Assembly: GCA_944390735.1 (NCBI GenBank)
Contig: CALXRL010000008.1
Coordinates: 1 to 37,639 of the forward strand
Source: an uncultured Victivallales bacterium
GTDB taxonomy: Bacteria > Verrucomicrobiota > Lentisphaeria > Victivallales > UBA1829
Length of the DNA stretch: 37,639 bases
Reading direction: 5' to 3'
In this document: positions 7,798-14,494 of the stretch, piece after piece
Position numbering within the stretch: the first letter of the stretch is position 1
Layout: each line of letters starts with the position of its first letter
Position numbers and translations under genes: made by a program
Notes under the pieces: model-generated
Told to the model about the DNA's origin: nothing
Databases searched by the model: none
Seen by the model: the letters and a program-made list of their open reading frames with translations, nothing else

Positions 7798-7813
7798 GGT
7801 ACAAAAGTGTACC
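7798..7813. promoter_or_regulatory. Palindrome at the transcript start (possible operator)
   Basis: GGTACA and TGTACC flank a 4-nt AAAG spacer. An outer ACCG (7791-7794) and CGGT (7814-7817) add partial symmetry. Its position at the predicted start site suggests an operator, or a hairpin at the 5' end of the mRNA. Confidence 0.5.
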
Positions 7814-7845
7814 CGGTAGTTAACCCACTAACAGGGAGATGAGTC

Positions 7846-8046
7846 ATGGAGTTTTACAACGTAAAGAAGAGAACCAAAGTCGAGATCGCTGAAAAGAACT
7901 GCAAGAAAGTTGTTTACAAGAGAGAGACCGCCAAAGGTGTGCAGGAACGCTATGCTGTCAAAGCGAAAGACGACGACGGGACAAACCTGACGAAATTTGT
8001 CAGCAAAGCAGACTATGCCAAGCTGAAATGCCCGGTCGGAAAGTAA
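7846..8046 (+). CDS. Small basic protein of unknown function
   Basis: A 66-residue, lysine-rich soluble protein (MEFYNVKKRTKVEI ... GTNLTKFVSKADYAKLKCPVGK) with no signal peptide or membrane segment. I think similar small proteins occur in related PVC bacteria, but I cannot name a family. It looks well expressed for its size: it has its own extended -10 promoter, a GGGAGATGAG ribosome-binding region and strong terminators directly downstream. Two cysteines are present, not in a metal-binding pattern. A nucleic-acid-binding or ribosome-associated role would fit the charge but is speculation. Confidence 0.75.
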   Translation: MEFYNVKKRTKVEIAEKNCKKVVYKRETAKGVQERYAVKAKDDDGTNLTKFVSKADYAKLKCPVGK

Positions 8047-8070
8047 TCCTCTTTTCAGAATCAGACCGAT

Positions 8071-8098
8071 CCCCGTTCGCAAGAGCGGGGTTTTTTTT
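8071..8098 (+). terminator. Intrinsic terminator, first copy
   Basis: The hairpin CCCCGTTC / GAGCGGGG with a GCAA tetraloop is followed by eight T residues, 24 bases after the stop of the small basic protein. Confidence 0.9.
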
Positions 8099-8174
8099 GT
8101 TTGAGGGGAGGGGGGCCGCTGACCTTTTTCAAGTCTGCGTTCGGAAGAGCGGATTTTTTTGTTTGAGGGGAGGG
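8075..8174 (+). repeat. Tandem duplication of a terminator module (two copies, 64-bp period)
   Basis: The segment 8075-8113, the 3' part of the first terminator plus its T run and GTTTGAGGGGAGGG tail, recurs almost unchanged at 8139-8174. The second copy keeps GTTCGGAAGAGCGGA and a T run, but the left arm is weaker. A third hairpin, TCCGCG/CGCGGA at 8201-8220, lies a similar distance further on and lacks the tail. Confidence 0.7.
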
Positions 8175-8303
8175 ATTTGTCCGTTGGATCTTCTTCGGAT
8201 TCCGCGTTCGCCGGCGCGGATTTCCCGGGAGTTCCGGACACCTGTTCCGCGGATGAGCCCGCCGGGTGCGCTTCCGATATCGGAAAAAAATTCTGTCGGC
8301 CAT

Positions 8304-8331
8304 TTGACATTTTCGTTTGATGTGATAAATT
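8304..8331 (+). promoter_or_regulatory. Promoter of rplM-rpsI
   Basis: -35 TTGACA (8304-8309), 16-bp spacer, -10 TAAATT (8326-8331). The predicted start near 8338 leaves a leader of about 135 nt before rplM. Confidence 0.75.
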
Positions 8332-8375
8332 AGTACTTCCTGCATCCGTATTACCCGATCCCGGATCTGGAAGCT

Positions 8376-8446
8376 GAATCGCGTCCTGGCGGAAGACGAT
8401 TCAAAAAAAGACAGTTATGTTGGAATGAAACCTGTGTCTGCACAGG
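8376..8446 (+). promoter_or_regulatory. Structured leader of rplM (possible L13 autoregulatory site)
   Basis: Two hairpins lie in the 135-nt leader. One pairs GAATCG (8376-8381) with CGATTC (8397-8402) and is followed by an A-rich run. The other is the perfect CCTGTG-TCTG-CACAGG at 8431-8446, 27 bases before the start codon. Ribosomal protein operons are often controlled by such leaders, but this one matches none I know. Confidence 0.35.
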
Positions 8447-8472
8447 AAAACGAAATCGGAGAAAATAAAATC

Positions 8473-8901
8473 ATGAAGACGTTTCTTGCAAAAGTCGGCG
8501 AAATCGAACGCAAAACGATTGTGATCGATGCCGCGGACGTTCCCGTAGGCCGTCTTGCCGTCAAAATCACGAATGCTCTTCGCGGCAAAGACCGTCCCAC
8601 CTATACCCCGCATGTTGATACCGGATGTTTTGTGATTGTCATCAATGCCGCCAAGGCGAAACTGACCGGGAACAAGGAAGAGAAGAAAATTTACACGGAT
8701 TACACGGGCTACCGCAGCGGCCTCAGAGAGAAAACGGCCAAATATGTCCGGGAGCACAATCCGGAGCGCCTGATCCGCGATGCTGTCTGGGGAATGATTC
8801 CGAAGGGTCGTCTCGGTCGTGCGCAGTACCGCAAGCTCAAAGTCTATGCCGGCGCGGAGCATCCGCACACCGCTCAGAAACCCGAAACGGTTAAATTCTA
8901 A
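8473..8901 (+). CDS. rplM: 50S ribosomal protein L13
   Basis: The 142-residue product has exactly the usual length of L13. Family signatures are visible: DAADVPVGRLA, GKDRPTYTPHVDTG, YTDYTGYRSGL, VWGMIPKGRLGRAQY and LKVYAGAEHPHTAQKP. It is an early-assembling 23S rRNA-binding protein of the large subunit. The frame is open 16 codons further upstream, but the ATG at 8473 gives the conserved N-terminus and is preceded by CGGAG. It is followed by rpsI after 12 bases, the near-universal L13-S9 pair. Confidence 0.98.
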   Translation: MKTFLAKVGEIERKTIVIDAADVPVGRLAVKITNALRGKDRPTYTPHVDTGCFVIVINAAKAKLTGNKEEKKIYTDYTGYRSGLREKTAKYVREHNPERLIRDAVWGMIPKGRLGRAQYRKLKVYAGAEHPHTAQKPETVKF

Positions 8902-8913
8902 GGAGATACTTGA

Positions 8914-9306
8914 ATGAGCACAGAACTCCGTACAACCGGACGCAGAAAATGCGCCAGCGCCAGAGTCGTTATCGCCGAAGGCAACGGCAAAATCATCATC
9001 AACGGCAAGAAATTTGAAGAATATTTCAATACGGAAGCTCTCCGCGGCTACATTCTTCAGCCGCTGGCGGTGACCAGCCTCACGGGCAAGATTGATGTTA
9101 CCGCCACGGTCACCGGCGGAGGAAAAGCCGGTCAGGCGGGCGCTGTCCGCCACGGACTCTCCCGCGCCCTGGTCAAATTCGACGAGGAAGCCTGCAAGTC
9201 CGTCCTGAAAGACAGCGGAATGCTGACCCGTGATTCCAGAGAGAAGGAACGTAAGAAACCCGGTCAGCCCGGTGCCAGAAGACGCTTCCAGTTCTCCAAA
9301 CGCTGA
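8914..9306 (+). CDS. rpsI: 30S ribosomal protein S9
   Basis: A 130-residue S9 with the conserved TTGRRKCASARV opening, the GGGKAGQAGAVRHGLSRAL core and the basic tail RRRFQFSKR, which reaches the ribosomal P site. AAGGAGAT lies 6 bases before the ATG. It shares a promoter with rplM and ends in a strong terminator. Confidence 0.98.
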   Translation: MSTELRTTGRRKCASARVVIAEGNGKIIINGKKFEEYFNTEALRGYILQPLAVTSLTGKIDVTATVTGGGKAGQAGAVRHGLSRALVKFDEEACKSVLKDSGMLTRDSREKERKKPGQPGARRRFQFSKR

Positions 9307-9337
9307 AACGTGCGTTTTCAAAGCTGGTTTGTTTTCC

Positions 9338-9366
9338 AGAGGAACTCGAAGGGGTTCCTCTTTTTT
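9338..9366 (+). terminator. Intrinsic terminator after rpsI
   Basis: AGAGGAACTC pairs with the matching right arm ending GTTCCTCT (one G-T pair), enclosing a GAAG loop, and is followed by TTTTTT. Confidence 0.9.
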
Positions 9367-9476
9367 ATTGTGCGGAAGGTTTTCCCCGGAAAACCCCGTC
9401 GGACGCTTTTCTTTTCGGAAAAGCAACTTATATTATAGAACCGTTTTAATCAGAACCGCAATTTACGGAGAATATC

Positions 9477-10505
9477 ATGGCAAAGGTACGTGTTGCTGTT
9501 GTCGGCGCGTCCGGTTACGCGGGAGAGGAGCTGATCCGGCTTCTGACCGCTCATCCGAACGTGGATTTGCGCATCATTACATCCAGACAGAATGCCGGAA
9601 AAGAGATTTCGGAAATCTTTCCGCGCTTTTTCGGAATGAACCTGAAATTCTCCGCGCCCGATGTCGCCCGGATCGCGGCGGAGTGCGACGCGGCTTTCCT
9701 GGCGCTGCCTCACGGACTGGCTTCCGAATATGCGATTCCGCTGATGGAATCCGGCGTGCGGGTGTTCGACATCAGTGCGGATTTCCGTCTGCGTTCCACC
9801 GCGAAGTACAAGGAATACTATGGAAAGGATCATCCGGCTCCCGAACTGCTGAAGAAGGCGGTGTACGGATCGCCGGAACGGTATCGCGAGCAGATCCGGA
9901 ATGCCGCGTTCATTGCCTGTCCGGGCTGCTATCCGACCAGCATCATTCTTGCGGTGGCTCCGCTGCTGAAAGCCGGTCTGGTTTCGACCTCGAACGTGAT
10001 CGTCGCCAGCATGAGCGGAGTGACAGGCGCTGGACGAAAGGTCGATCTGCCCTACATCTTCCCTGAATGCAATGAAAGTATCCGGGCCTATGCTCCCGTC
10101 GGGCACCGCCATCTGCCGGAGATCGAGCAGGAACTCGCCGTTGCGGCGGGAGTTTCTGAAATGGCGATCAACTTCATCCCCCATCTGGCTCCGATGAACC
10201 GGGGTATCAATTCCACGATCATTCTTGATCCGACGGACAAATTCTCCCGGGAAGCGGTCGCGGAGGCCTATCGCAGCGCCTATGCGCAGGAACAGTTCGT
10301 CAAAGTTCTCCCGATGGGAAAACTTCCCGACACCAAGCATGTCACCATGACCAACCGCTGTGAAATCGGCTATGCCTATGATCCCCATACAAACAAGCTG
10401 CTGGTTTTCAGTGTCATCGACAATCTCACAAAAGGAGCGGCGGGACAGGCGGTTCAGTGTATGAACATCCGCTTCGGCATGGAGGAGAATCTCGGCTTGA
10501 TCTGA
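9477..10505 (+). CDS. argC: N-acetyl-gamma-glutamyl-phosphate reductase
   Basis: A 342-residue cytoplasmic enzyme of arginine biosynthesis that reduces N-acetylglutamyl-5-phosphate to the semialdehyde with NADPH. The N-terminal Rossmann motif is VVGASGYAGEELIRLL. The catalytic cysteine is in ACPGCYPTS, and the family signatures DISADFRL, SGVTGAGRK and HRHLPEIEQEL are present. Length is standard for the type 1 family. ACGGAG precedes the ATG. It is monocistronic here: a terminator follows, and no other arg gene is in the window. A TATATT box at 9429-9434 may be its -10, with no clear -35. Confidence 0.97.
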   Translation: MAKVRVAVVGASGYAGEELIRLLTAHPNVDLRIITSRQNAGKEISEIFPRFFGMNLKFSAPDVARIAAECDAAFLALPHGLASEYAIPLMESGVRVFDISADFRLRSTAKYKEYYGKDHPAPELLKKAVYGSPERYREQIRNAAFIACPGCYPTSIILAVAPLLKAGLVSTSNVIVASMSGVTGAGRKVDLPYIFPECNESIRAYAPVGHRHLPEIEQELAVAAGVSEMAINFIPHLAPMNRGINSTIILDPTDKFSREAVAEAYRSAYAQEQFVKVLPMGKLPDTKHVTMTNRCEIGYAYDPHTNKLLVFSVIDNLTKGAAGQAVQCMNIRFGMEENLGLI

Positions 10506-10584
10506 GTTCCCGAGGCCGCCTGGTTTGGAACCGCAAAGCGGGAAAGGACGGATTTCGTCCATTTTCCCCCGTCGGAATGGAAAT

Positions 10585-10610
10585 AAGGAATCCGGCGGGG
10601 GATTCTTTTT
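10585..10610 (+). terminator. Intrinsic terminator downstream of argC
   Basis: GAATCC (10588-10593) and GGATTC (10600-10605) enclose a 6-nt loop and are followed by TTTTT. It lies about 80 bases after the argC stop, facing the convergent coaX gene. Confidence 0.7.
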
Positions 10611-10699
10611 GTCCCGATTCCGGCGCGCGCCTGTACAGCGGGGGAGGGAAACGCAAAGATGCGGTTCCGGCTCTTCCCCTTTCGTTTCAAACAGAAGGA

Positions 10700-11419
10700 T
10701 CAGCGGAAGCGGTTTTTCTCGCACTCCCAGATGAATGCGATGCCCCGGAGGGTAAAGGTGTCGTCGACGGCTTCGAATCCGGAAATTTCGCGCAGAAAGA
10801 AGGCGGCGTCCCCTCCGCAGGCGACACGGCGGATCGGCTTGTCGGGAAAGGTTCGTTCCATTCGGGCCAGGAGCTCGCGCACCGCGCCCAGAGCTCCCGC
10901 GTCCACGCCGAGGTCGATGGCGTCCACCGTGTTGTTTCCCGGAAAATCCGGAATCGCAGGGGGCAGTTCGGTCAGCGGGAGTTTTGCCGTGTAGTCATGA
11001 AGCGAGCGGCGCAGCAGAAGTCGTCCCGGCAGAATGGCGCCTCCGCGCATCCGCTGTTGCGAATCCACGAACTCCAGATTGATTGCGGTACCGAAATCCA
11101 CGCAGAGAGCAGGCAGCGGACCGGTGAGAATCAGCGCCGCGGCATTGGCAAGACGATCCGCTCCAAGTGTTTCGGGCTTTTTCATGCACGAGAGATCTAC
11201 CGGTCCGCGGGCGGAATCCGCCGATACGATCAGCGCTCCCGCGCGGCGCATCTTCTCTTCCAGGGATGGGACGACGCATGCCGCCGCCATCTCCGGAACA
11301 ACAAACTCCTCCGGATGAAAATCGGGTGTCGGCACCGTTGCGACAGGATGGATGGTCCCGTCGCAAAGGTCCGCAATCTGCACGTGGGTATTCCCCGCGT
11401 TGAAGAGTCGGCAGTCCAT
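10700..11419 (-). CDS. coaX: Type III pantothenate kinase
   Basis: A 239-residue ASKHA-fold kinase for the first step of coenzyme A synthesis (pantothenate to 4'-phosphopantothenate). Seen motifs are TLGADRLANAAA, the catalytic-Asp segment VDFGTAINLE, RGGAILPGRLL and a C-terminal CGGDAAF. The first phosphate-binding motif, normally DxGNT, reads NAGNT here, so the aspartate is replaced by asparagine. The family is often CoaX-BirA coupled, but no biotin ligase is adjacent. It lies 11 bases downstream of the gspF-like gene on the same strand and is probably translated from the same mRNA. Confidence 0.9.
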   Translation of the reverse strand: MDCRLFNAGNTHVQIADLCDGTIHPVATVPTPDFHPEEFVVPEMAAACVVPSLEEKMRRAGALIVSADSARGPVDLSCMKKPETLGADRLANAAALILTGPLPALCVDFGTAINLEFVDSQQRMRGGAILPGRLLLRRSLHDYTAKLPLTELPPAIPDFPGNNTVDAIDLGVDAGALGAVRELLARMERTFPDKPIRRVACGGDAAFFLREISGFEAVDDTFTLRGIAFIWECEKNRFR

Positions 11420-11430
11420 TCGAAGCGGAA

Positions 11431-12702
11431 TCAGCCTCCGAGTTTTTCGATGATGCTGATCAGCGGCATGAAGAGCGCCAGAACGATTCCGCCGACGACC
11501 ACGGCCAGAAACACAATCATCAGAGGTTCGATCATGGAGGTCAGGGCGCCGACCGCGTTGTCGACTTCCTCGTCGTAGGTGTCGGCGATTTTATCGAGCA
11601 TTTCCGGCAGCTTACCGGTCTCCTCACCGACTTCGATCATACTGATCACCATGTCGGGGAAGATCTTGGTTGTGGCCAGCGGTCCGGCGATGGTTTCACC
11701 TTCCTTCACCGCGTCATGCACCTTCTGCACGGCGGCGGCGACCACGTCGCTTCCCGAGGTCTCCTTCACGATGCTCAGCGCATTCAGCACCGGCACGCCG
11801 GAACCCATCAGCGTGCCCAGCGTTCGGGAGAATTTCGAGATCGACGACTTCGAGATAATCGGTCCGAACAGCGGCAGATTATAGTAGAATACATCCAGCG
11901 CATGCTTGCCGAACGGCGTCTTGGCAAACACCTTGTACGCAATGACAATGCCGATGATGCAGCCGATCAGCAGCAGAATCTGCTCCTGCATGAAGCGGCT
12001 GACGCTCATGACGAATTCCGTCAGCGCCGGCAGCGGAGCTCCTTCCAGCAGCTCCTTGAAGATTTTCTCGAATTTCGGCACGATGAAGATCATCAATCCC
12101 GCGGTAATCGCACCGGCGATGCAGAGAACGATACACGGATACACCATCGCGGACTTCACTTTGCCGGCGATTCTGGAGGCTTTTTCCATGAAGGATGCCA
12201 GACGGTCCAGAATCACTTCCAGCTTACCGGCAGCCTCACCGGCGCGCACCATGTTCAGATACAGTTTGTTGAAGGATCGCGGATGCTGCGCCAGCGCCTC
12301 GGAAAAGGTGGAACCGGCCTCCACACCCGTGGCGACTTCCCCGATGATCTTCTTGATGACCGGGTTCTTCGCCTGTTTCTCCAGCGTCTTCAGAGAGCGG
12401 ATCAGCGGAAGACCCGCATTGAGAAGAATGGCCATCTGACGGGTGAAAATCGTAAGATCCTTCTGCTTGATGACGGCGGGCCCCAGCGAGATGTTGAGAT
12501 TCATCGCGCTGACTTTTTTCTTTTCGTCCTTTTTCGCCGTTTCTTTTTTCTTGGAATCGACTTTCCGGATCTGTTTGATCGAGGTGGGGAACAACCCCTG
12601 TTCCTTCAGAAACGCGGTAACCGCCTCTTCGCTGGCGGCTTCCTTCTGCCCTTTTCTCTCTTTGCCCGTGGCGTCCATGGCCGCGTACTGATACCAAGGC
12701 AT
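11431..12702 (-). CDS. Type II secretion/type IV pilus inner-membrane platform protein (GspF/PilC)
   Basis: A 423-residue polytopic protein with the standard duplicated T2SF domain. The first copy, at about residues 88-210, includes FTRQMAILLNAGLPLIRSL; the second, at about 290-412, includes FSRTLGTLMGSGVPVLNAL. Each is followed by membrane helices, and the C-terminus is LFMPLISIIEKLGG. It is the platform that couples the cytoplasmic ATPase to pseudopilin assembly. The start at 12702 gives the typical MPWYQYAAMDATGKERKG N-terminus and has GGAG 8 bases upstream. A lysine-rich linker (residues about 47-62) is longer than usual. No other secretion gene is adjacent; coaX follows after 11 bases. 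Whether it serves secretion or pili cannot be decided from sequence. Confidence 0.95.
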   Translation of the reverse strand: MPWYQYAAMDATGKERKGQKEAASEEAVTAFLKEQGLFPTSIKQIRKVDSKKKETAKKDEKKKVSAMNLNISLGPAVIKQKDLTIFTRQMAILLNAGLPLIRSLKTLEKQAKNPVIKKIIGEVATGVEAGSTFSEALAQHPRSFNKLYLNMVRAGEAAGKLEVILDRLASFMEKASRIAGKVKSAMVYPCIVLCIAGAITAGLMIFIVPKFEKIFKELLEGAPLPALTEFVMSVSRFMQEQILLLIGCIIGIVIAYKVFAKTPFGKHALDVFYYNLPLFGPIISKSSISKFSRTLGTLMGSGVPVLNALSIVKETSGSDVVAAAVQKVHDAVKEGETIAGPLATTKIFPDMVISMIEVGEETGKLPEMLDKIADTYDEEVDNAVGALTSMIEPLMIVFLAVVVGGIVLALFMPLISIIEKLGG

Positions 12703-12853
12703 AGTTTCATCTCCTTTCGCTGCGTTCGGGCACCTGCATCGGGTTCCCGTCCTGTTTTGAAACCTTCCATCCATCCAATCCCACCGGCGCGCGGCGGGGT
12801 GCGAGCCCGCGTCCGGCATCGGTAAAGAGAAGAGTCATCTGTTGTTACGGAGT

Positions 12854-12882
12854 ATAATAGCATGAAGAAATCGCTTTGTCCA
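12854..12882 (-). promoter_or_regulatory. Probable promoter of the gspF-like gene
   Basis: Minus strand: -35 TGGACA (plus 12877-12882), 17-bp spacer, -10 TATTAT (plus 12854-12859). The predicted start near 12848 leaves a leader of about 145 nt. Confidence 0.55.
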
Positions 12883-12988
12883 GTTGTTCCGGATGAAATC
12901 TGGAATGAAAGCGGTTTTTTTTTACGGAAAACCTCGTTTCCGACCCTCGAAATGGGGGAGAAAAGCGCCGTTAATTTTCTTCCGGAGG

Positions 12989-13017
12989 TTGAATTCATCC
13001 CGTTTCTGCTGTATTCT
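12989..13017 (+). promoter_or_regulatory. Promoter of the RicT-like gene
   Basis: -35 TTGAAT (12989-12994), 17-bp spacer, -10 TATTCT (13012-13017). The start near 13024 leaves about 24 nt of leader and excludes the longer open frame that begins at 12862. Confidence 0.65.
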
Positions 13018-13047
13018 ATTAAAGGAATCAGATGGAGAATTTCGATT

Positions 13048-13968
13048 ATGGAACTGCTTTATGAAATACAGGTCGACAACGGGGCGCGCTACCGTGCCAT
13101 CGGTGACGAATCCCTGATGCTCAAACCGGAGGAATACTGCGTCGTCCGCAAGGATTTCTATACCGATTATGCCCGCGTCATCAAGATCTGCCGGGAGGCT
13201 ACGCCGGAGGATCATACGCAGGAGCCCCAGGGACCCGACAAGAAAACGGAAACCCCGATCATTCAGCGCAAGGCCACCGTGGTGGATCAGAGCAAGGCGC
13301 ATGAGAATCTCGCCCGGGCGAAATCGGCCATGCGGACCGCCGCGCAGCATGTCGAACTGCTGCAGCTGCCCATGAAACTCATCAATGCGCACTATTCGTT
13401 CGACGGAAAACTTGTGACCATTCAGTTCAGCGCGGAAGGACGGGTCGATTTCCGGGAGCTGGTCAAACAGCTCTCCTCCGCTCTCAATACGAGAATCGAA
13501 CTGCGGCAGATCGGGGTGCGCGATGAAACCGCCGCCATCGGAGGAATTGCTCCCTGCGGACGCGTGCTCTGCTGCTGCTCCTTCCTGAAGGATTTTGCCT
13601 CCATCAATGTCAAAATGGCGAAGGAACAGGATCTTTCGCTGACGCCCTCGACCATCTCCGGAGTCTGCGGAAGACTCAAATGCTGTCTGAAATACGAGCA
13701 CGAGGGCTACCTCGAAATGGAAAAAACCATGCCCAGACGCGGCGACTGCTGTGAATGCGCGGAAGGACGGGGACGGGTGGTCGATCGCAATCTGCTCACT
13801 CAGAAGGTGGCCGTCTGCCTGGAGGAATCCGGTCGGACCATCGTCTGCGACCGCGCGGATGTGACAGTCGTCTATCCCGAAAAACATAAATATTCCAAGA
13901 AGTCCGGGAACTCCGGTTCGGGCCAGAACGGGAAAAACTCCGGTGGACAGGAGTCCTCCGGAAAATGA
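13048..13968 (+). CDS. PSP1/RicT family protein (YaaT-like)
   Basis: A 306-residue cytoplasmic protein of the PSP1 C-terminal domain family, to which Bacillus RicT/YaaT belongs. The core at about residues 40-275 contains the cysteine-rich segments GRVLCCCSFL and GVCGRLKCCLKYE that resemble the RicT iron-sulfur ligand region. A Gly/Ser-rich disordered tail follows. In Bacillus, RicT works in the Y-complex on RNA processing with RNase Y; here, with no RicA or RicF visible, the role is inferred only by family. The start at 13048 is supported by a TTGAAT-17-TATTCT promoter and TGGAGAAT. The next gene starts within its stop (ATGA). Confidence 0.88.
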   Translation: MELLYEIQVDNGARYRAIGDESLMLKPEEYCVVRKDFYTDYARVIKICREATPEDHTQEPQGPDKKTETPIIQRKATVVDQSKAHENLARAKSAMRTAAQHVELLQLPMKLINAHYSFDGKLVTIQFSAEGRVDFRELVKQLSSALNTRIELRQIGVRDETAAIGGIAPCGRVLCCCSFLKDFASINVKMAKEQDLSLTPSTISGVCGRLKCCLKYEHEGYLEMEKTMPRRGDCCECAEGRGRVVDRNLLTQKVAVCLEESGRTIVCDRADVTVVYPEKHKYSKKSGNSGSGQNGKNSGGQESSGK

Positions 13969-14330
13969 AGGCGGGAGATTCCATCCGCTGTCCGCACTGC
14001 GGAGCGGACTCCTTTCTGAAAAAGGAGTCGGTCATGGAGGGCTGGACCAAGGTCGGCGAAGTCCTGAAATGCGCCTCCTGTTCCGCCGTGATCGCCGATG
14101 CGGCAGCGCCGGAGCCGGAGACCGAAAAAGCCTCCCGAGCCGCCGAACGCCTCAAACGCTTCCTCGGCGCGGAGGAGACGGAGAGCATTCATCTTTCCCT
14201 CGACGAGGCGGATCGGCGGTTCTGCAAAGACTGCGTCAATCTGATCCGGCATCCGTTTGTCCTGCGCTGCGCTCTCGACGGGCGCGCCGTGAATCCGATG
14301 GACGACTGCGACCGATTCCAGTCCCGCTGA
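13965..14330 (+). CDS. Zinc-ribbon protein of unknown function
   Basis: A 121-residue soluble protein. The N-terminus has paired metal-binding knuckles, CPHC (residues 9-12) and CASC (about 36-39), forming a probable zinc ribbon. A further CKDC and two cysteines (RCALDG, DDCDRF) follow in the C-terminal third and could form a second site. I do not recognise the family. The ATG overlaps the RicT-like stop by 4 nt, so the two proteins are translationally coupled and may act together. RNA or nucleic-acid binding is plausible for a zinc ribbon but is inference. Confidence 0.75.
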   Translation: MKAGDSIRCPHCGADSFLKKESVMEGWTKVGEVLKCASCSAVIADAAAPEPETEKASRAAERLKRFLGAEETESIHLSLDEADRRFCKDCVNLIRHPFVLRCALDGRAVNPMDDCDRFQSR

Positions 14331-14363
14331 TCGTTCCCGATCCCCTTTCCCGAACTCCTTCCG

Positions 14364-14418
14364 GCATTTCCTCATCGGAGGAGGGAATGCGGGAATGATG
14401 CGTTTCCCTTCCTTTTTC
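14364..14418 (+). terminator. Hairpin pair downstream of the zinc-ribbon gene
   Basis: A 10-bp stem (GCATTTCCTC at 14364-14373 with GAGGGAATGC at 14381-14390) is followed by a weaker GGGAA/TTCCC hairpin and then TTCCTTTTTC. The first has no T run of its own, so termination may depend on the second. Confidence 0.5.
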
Positions 14419-14420
14419 TC

Positions 14421-14448
14421 TTGCATCCTGCTGTTTCGCCTGTAAAGT
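14421..14448 (+). promoter_or_regulatory. Promoter of the GH2 gene
   Basis: -35 TTGCAT (14421-14426), 16-bp spacer, -10 TAAAGT (14443-14448). A small palindrome, GAAC-AAC-GTTC (14452-14462), sits at the expected transcript start and could be an operator. Confidence 0.55.
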
Positions 14449-14494
14449 ATCGAACAACGTTCAGGAACAATTTCATGGAGGAAGGATTTTCAAT

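Larger units (their letters stand above)
12703..13047. other. Divergent intergenic region between gspF-like and RicT-like genes
   Basis: 345 bases without a credible gene. They hold the divergent promoters annotated separately and a leader of about 145 nt for the gspF-like gene. Open frames extend into the region from both sides but lack ribosome-binding sites and family N-termini. Confidence 0.6.

Noticed and set aside
12862..13047. Longer N-terminus for the RicT-like protein
   Set aside because: The TTGAAT-17-TATTCT promoter lies inside this extension, and the family N-terminus begins at 13048.
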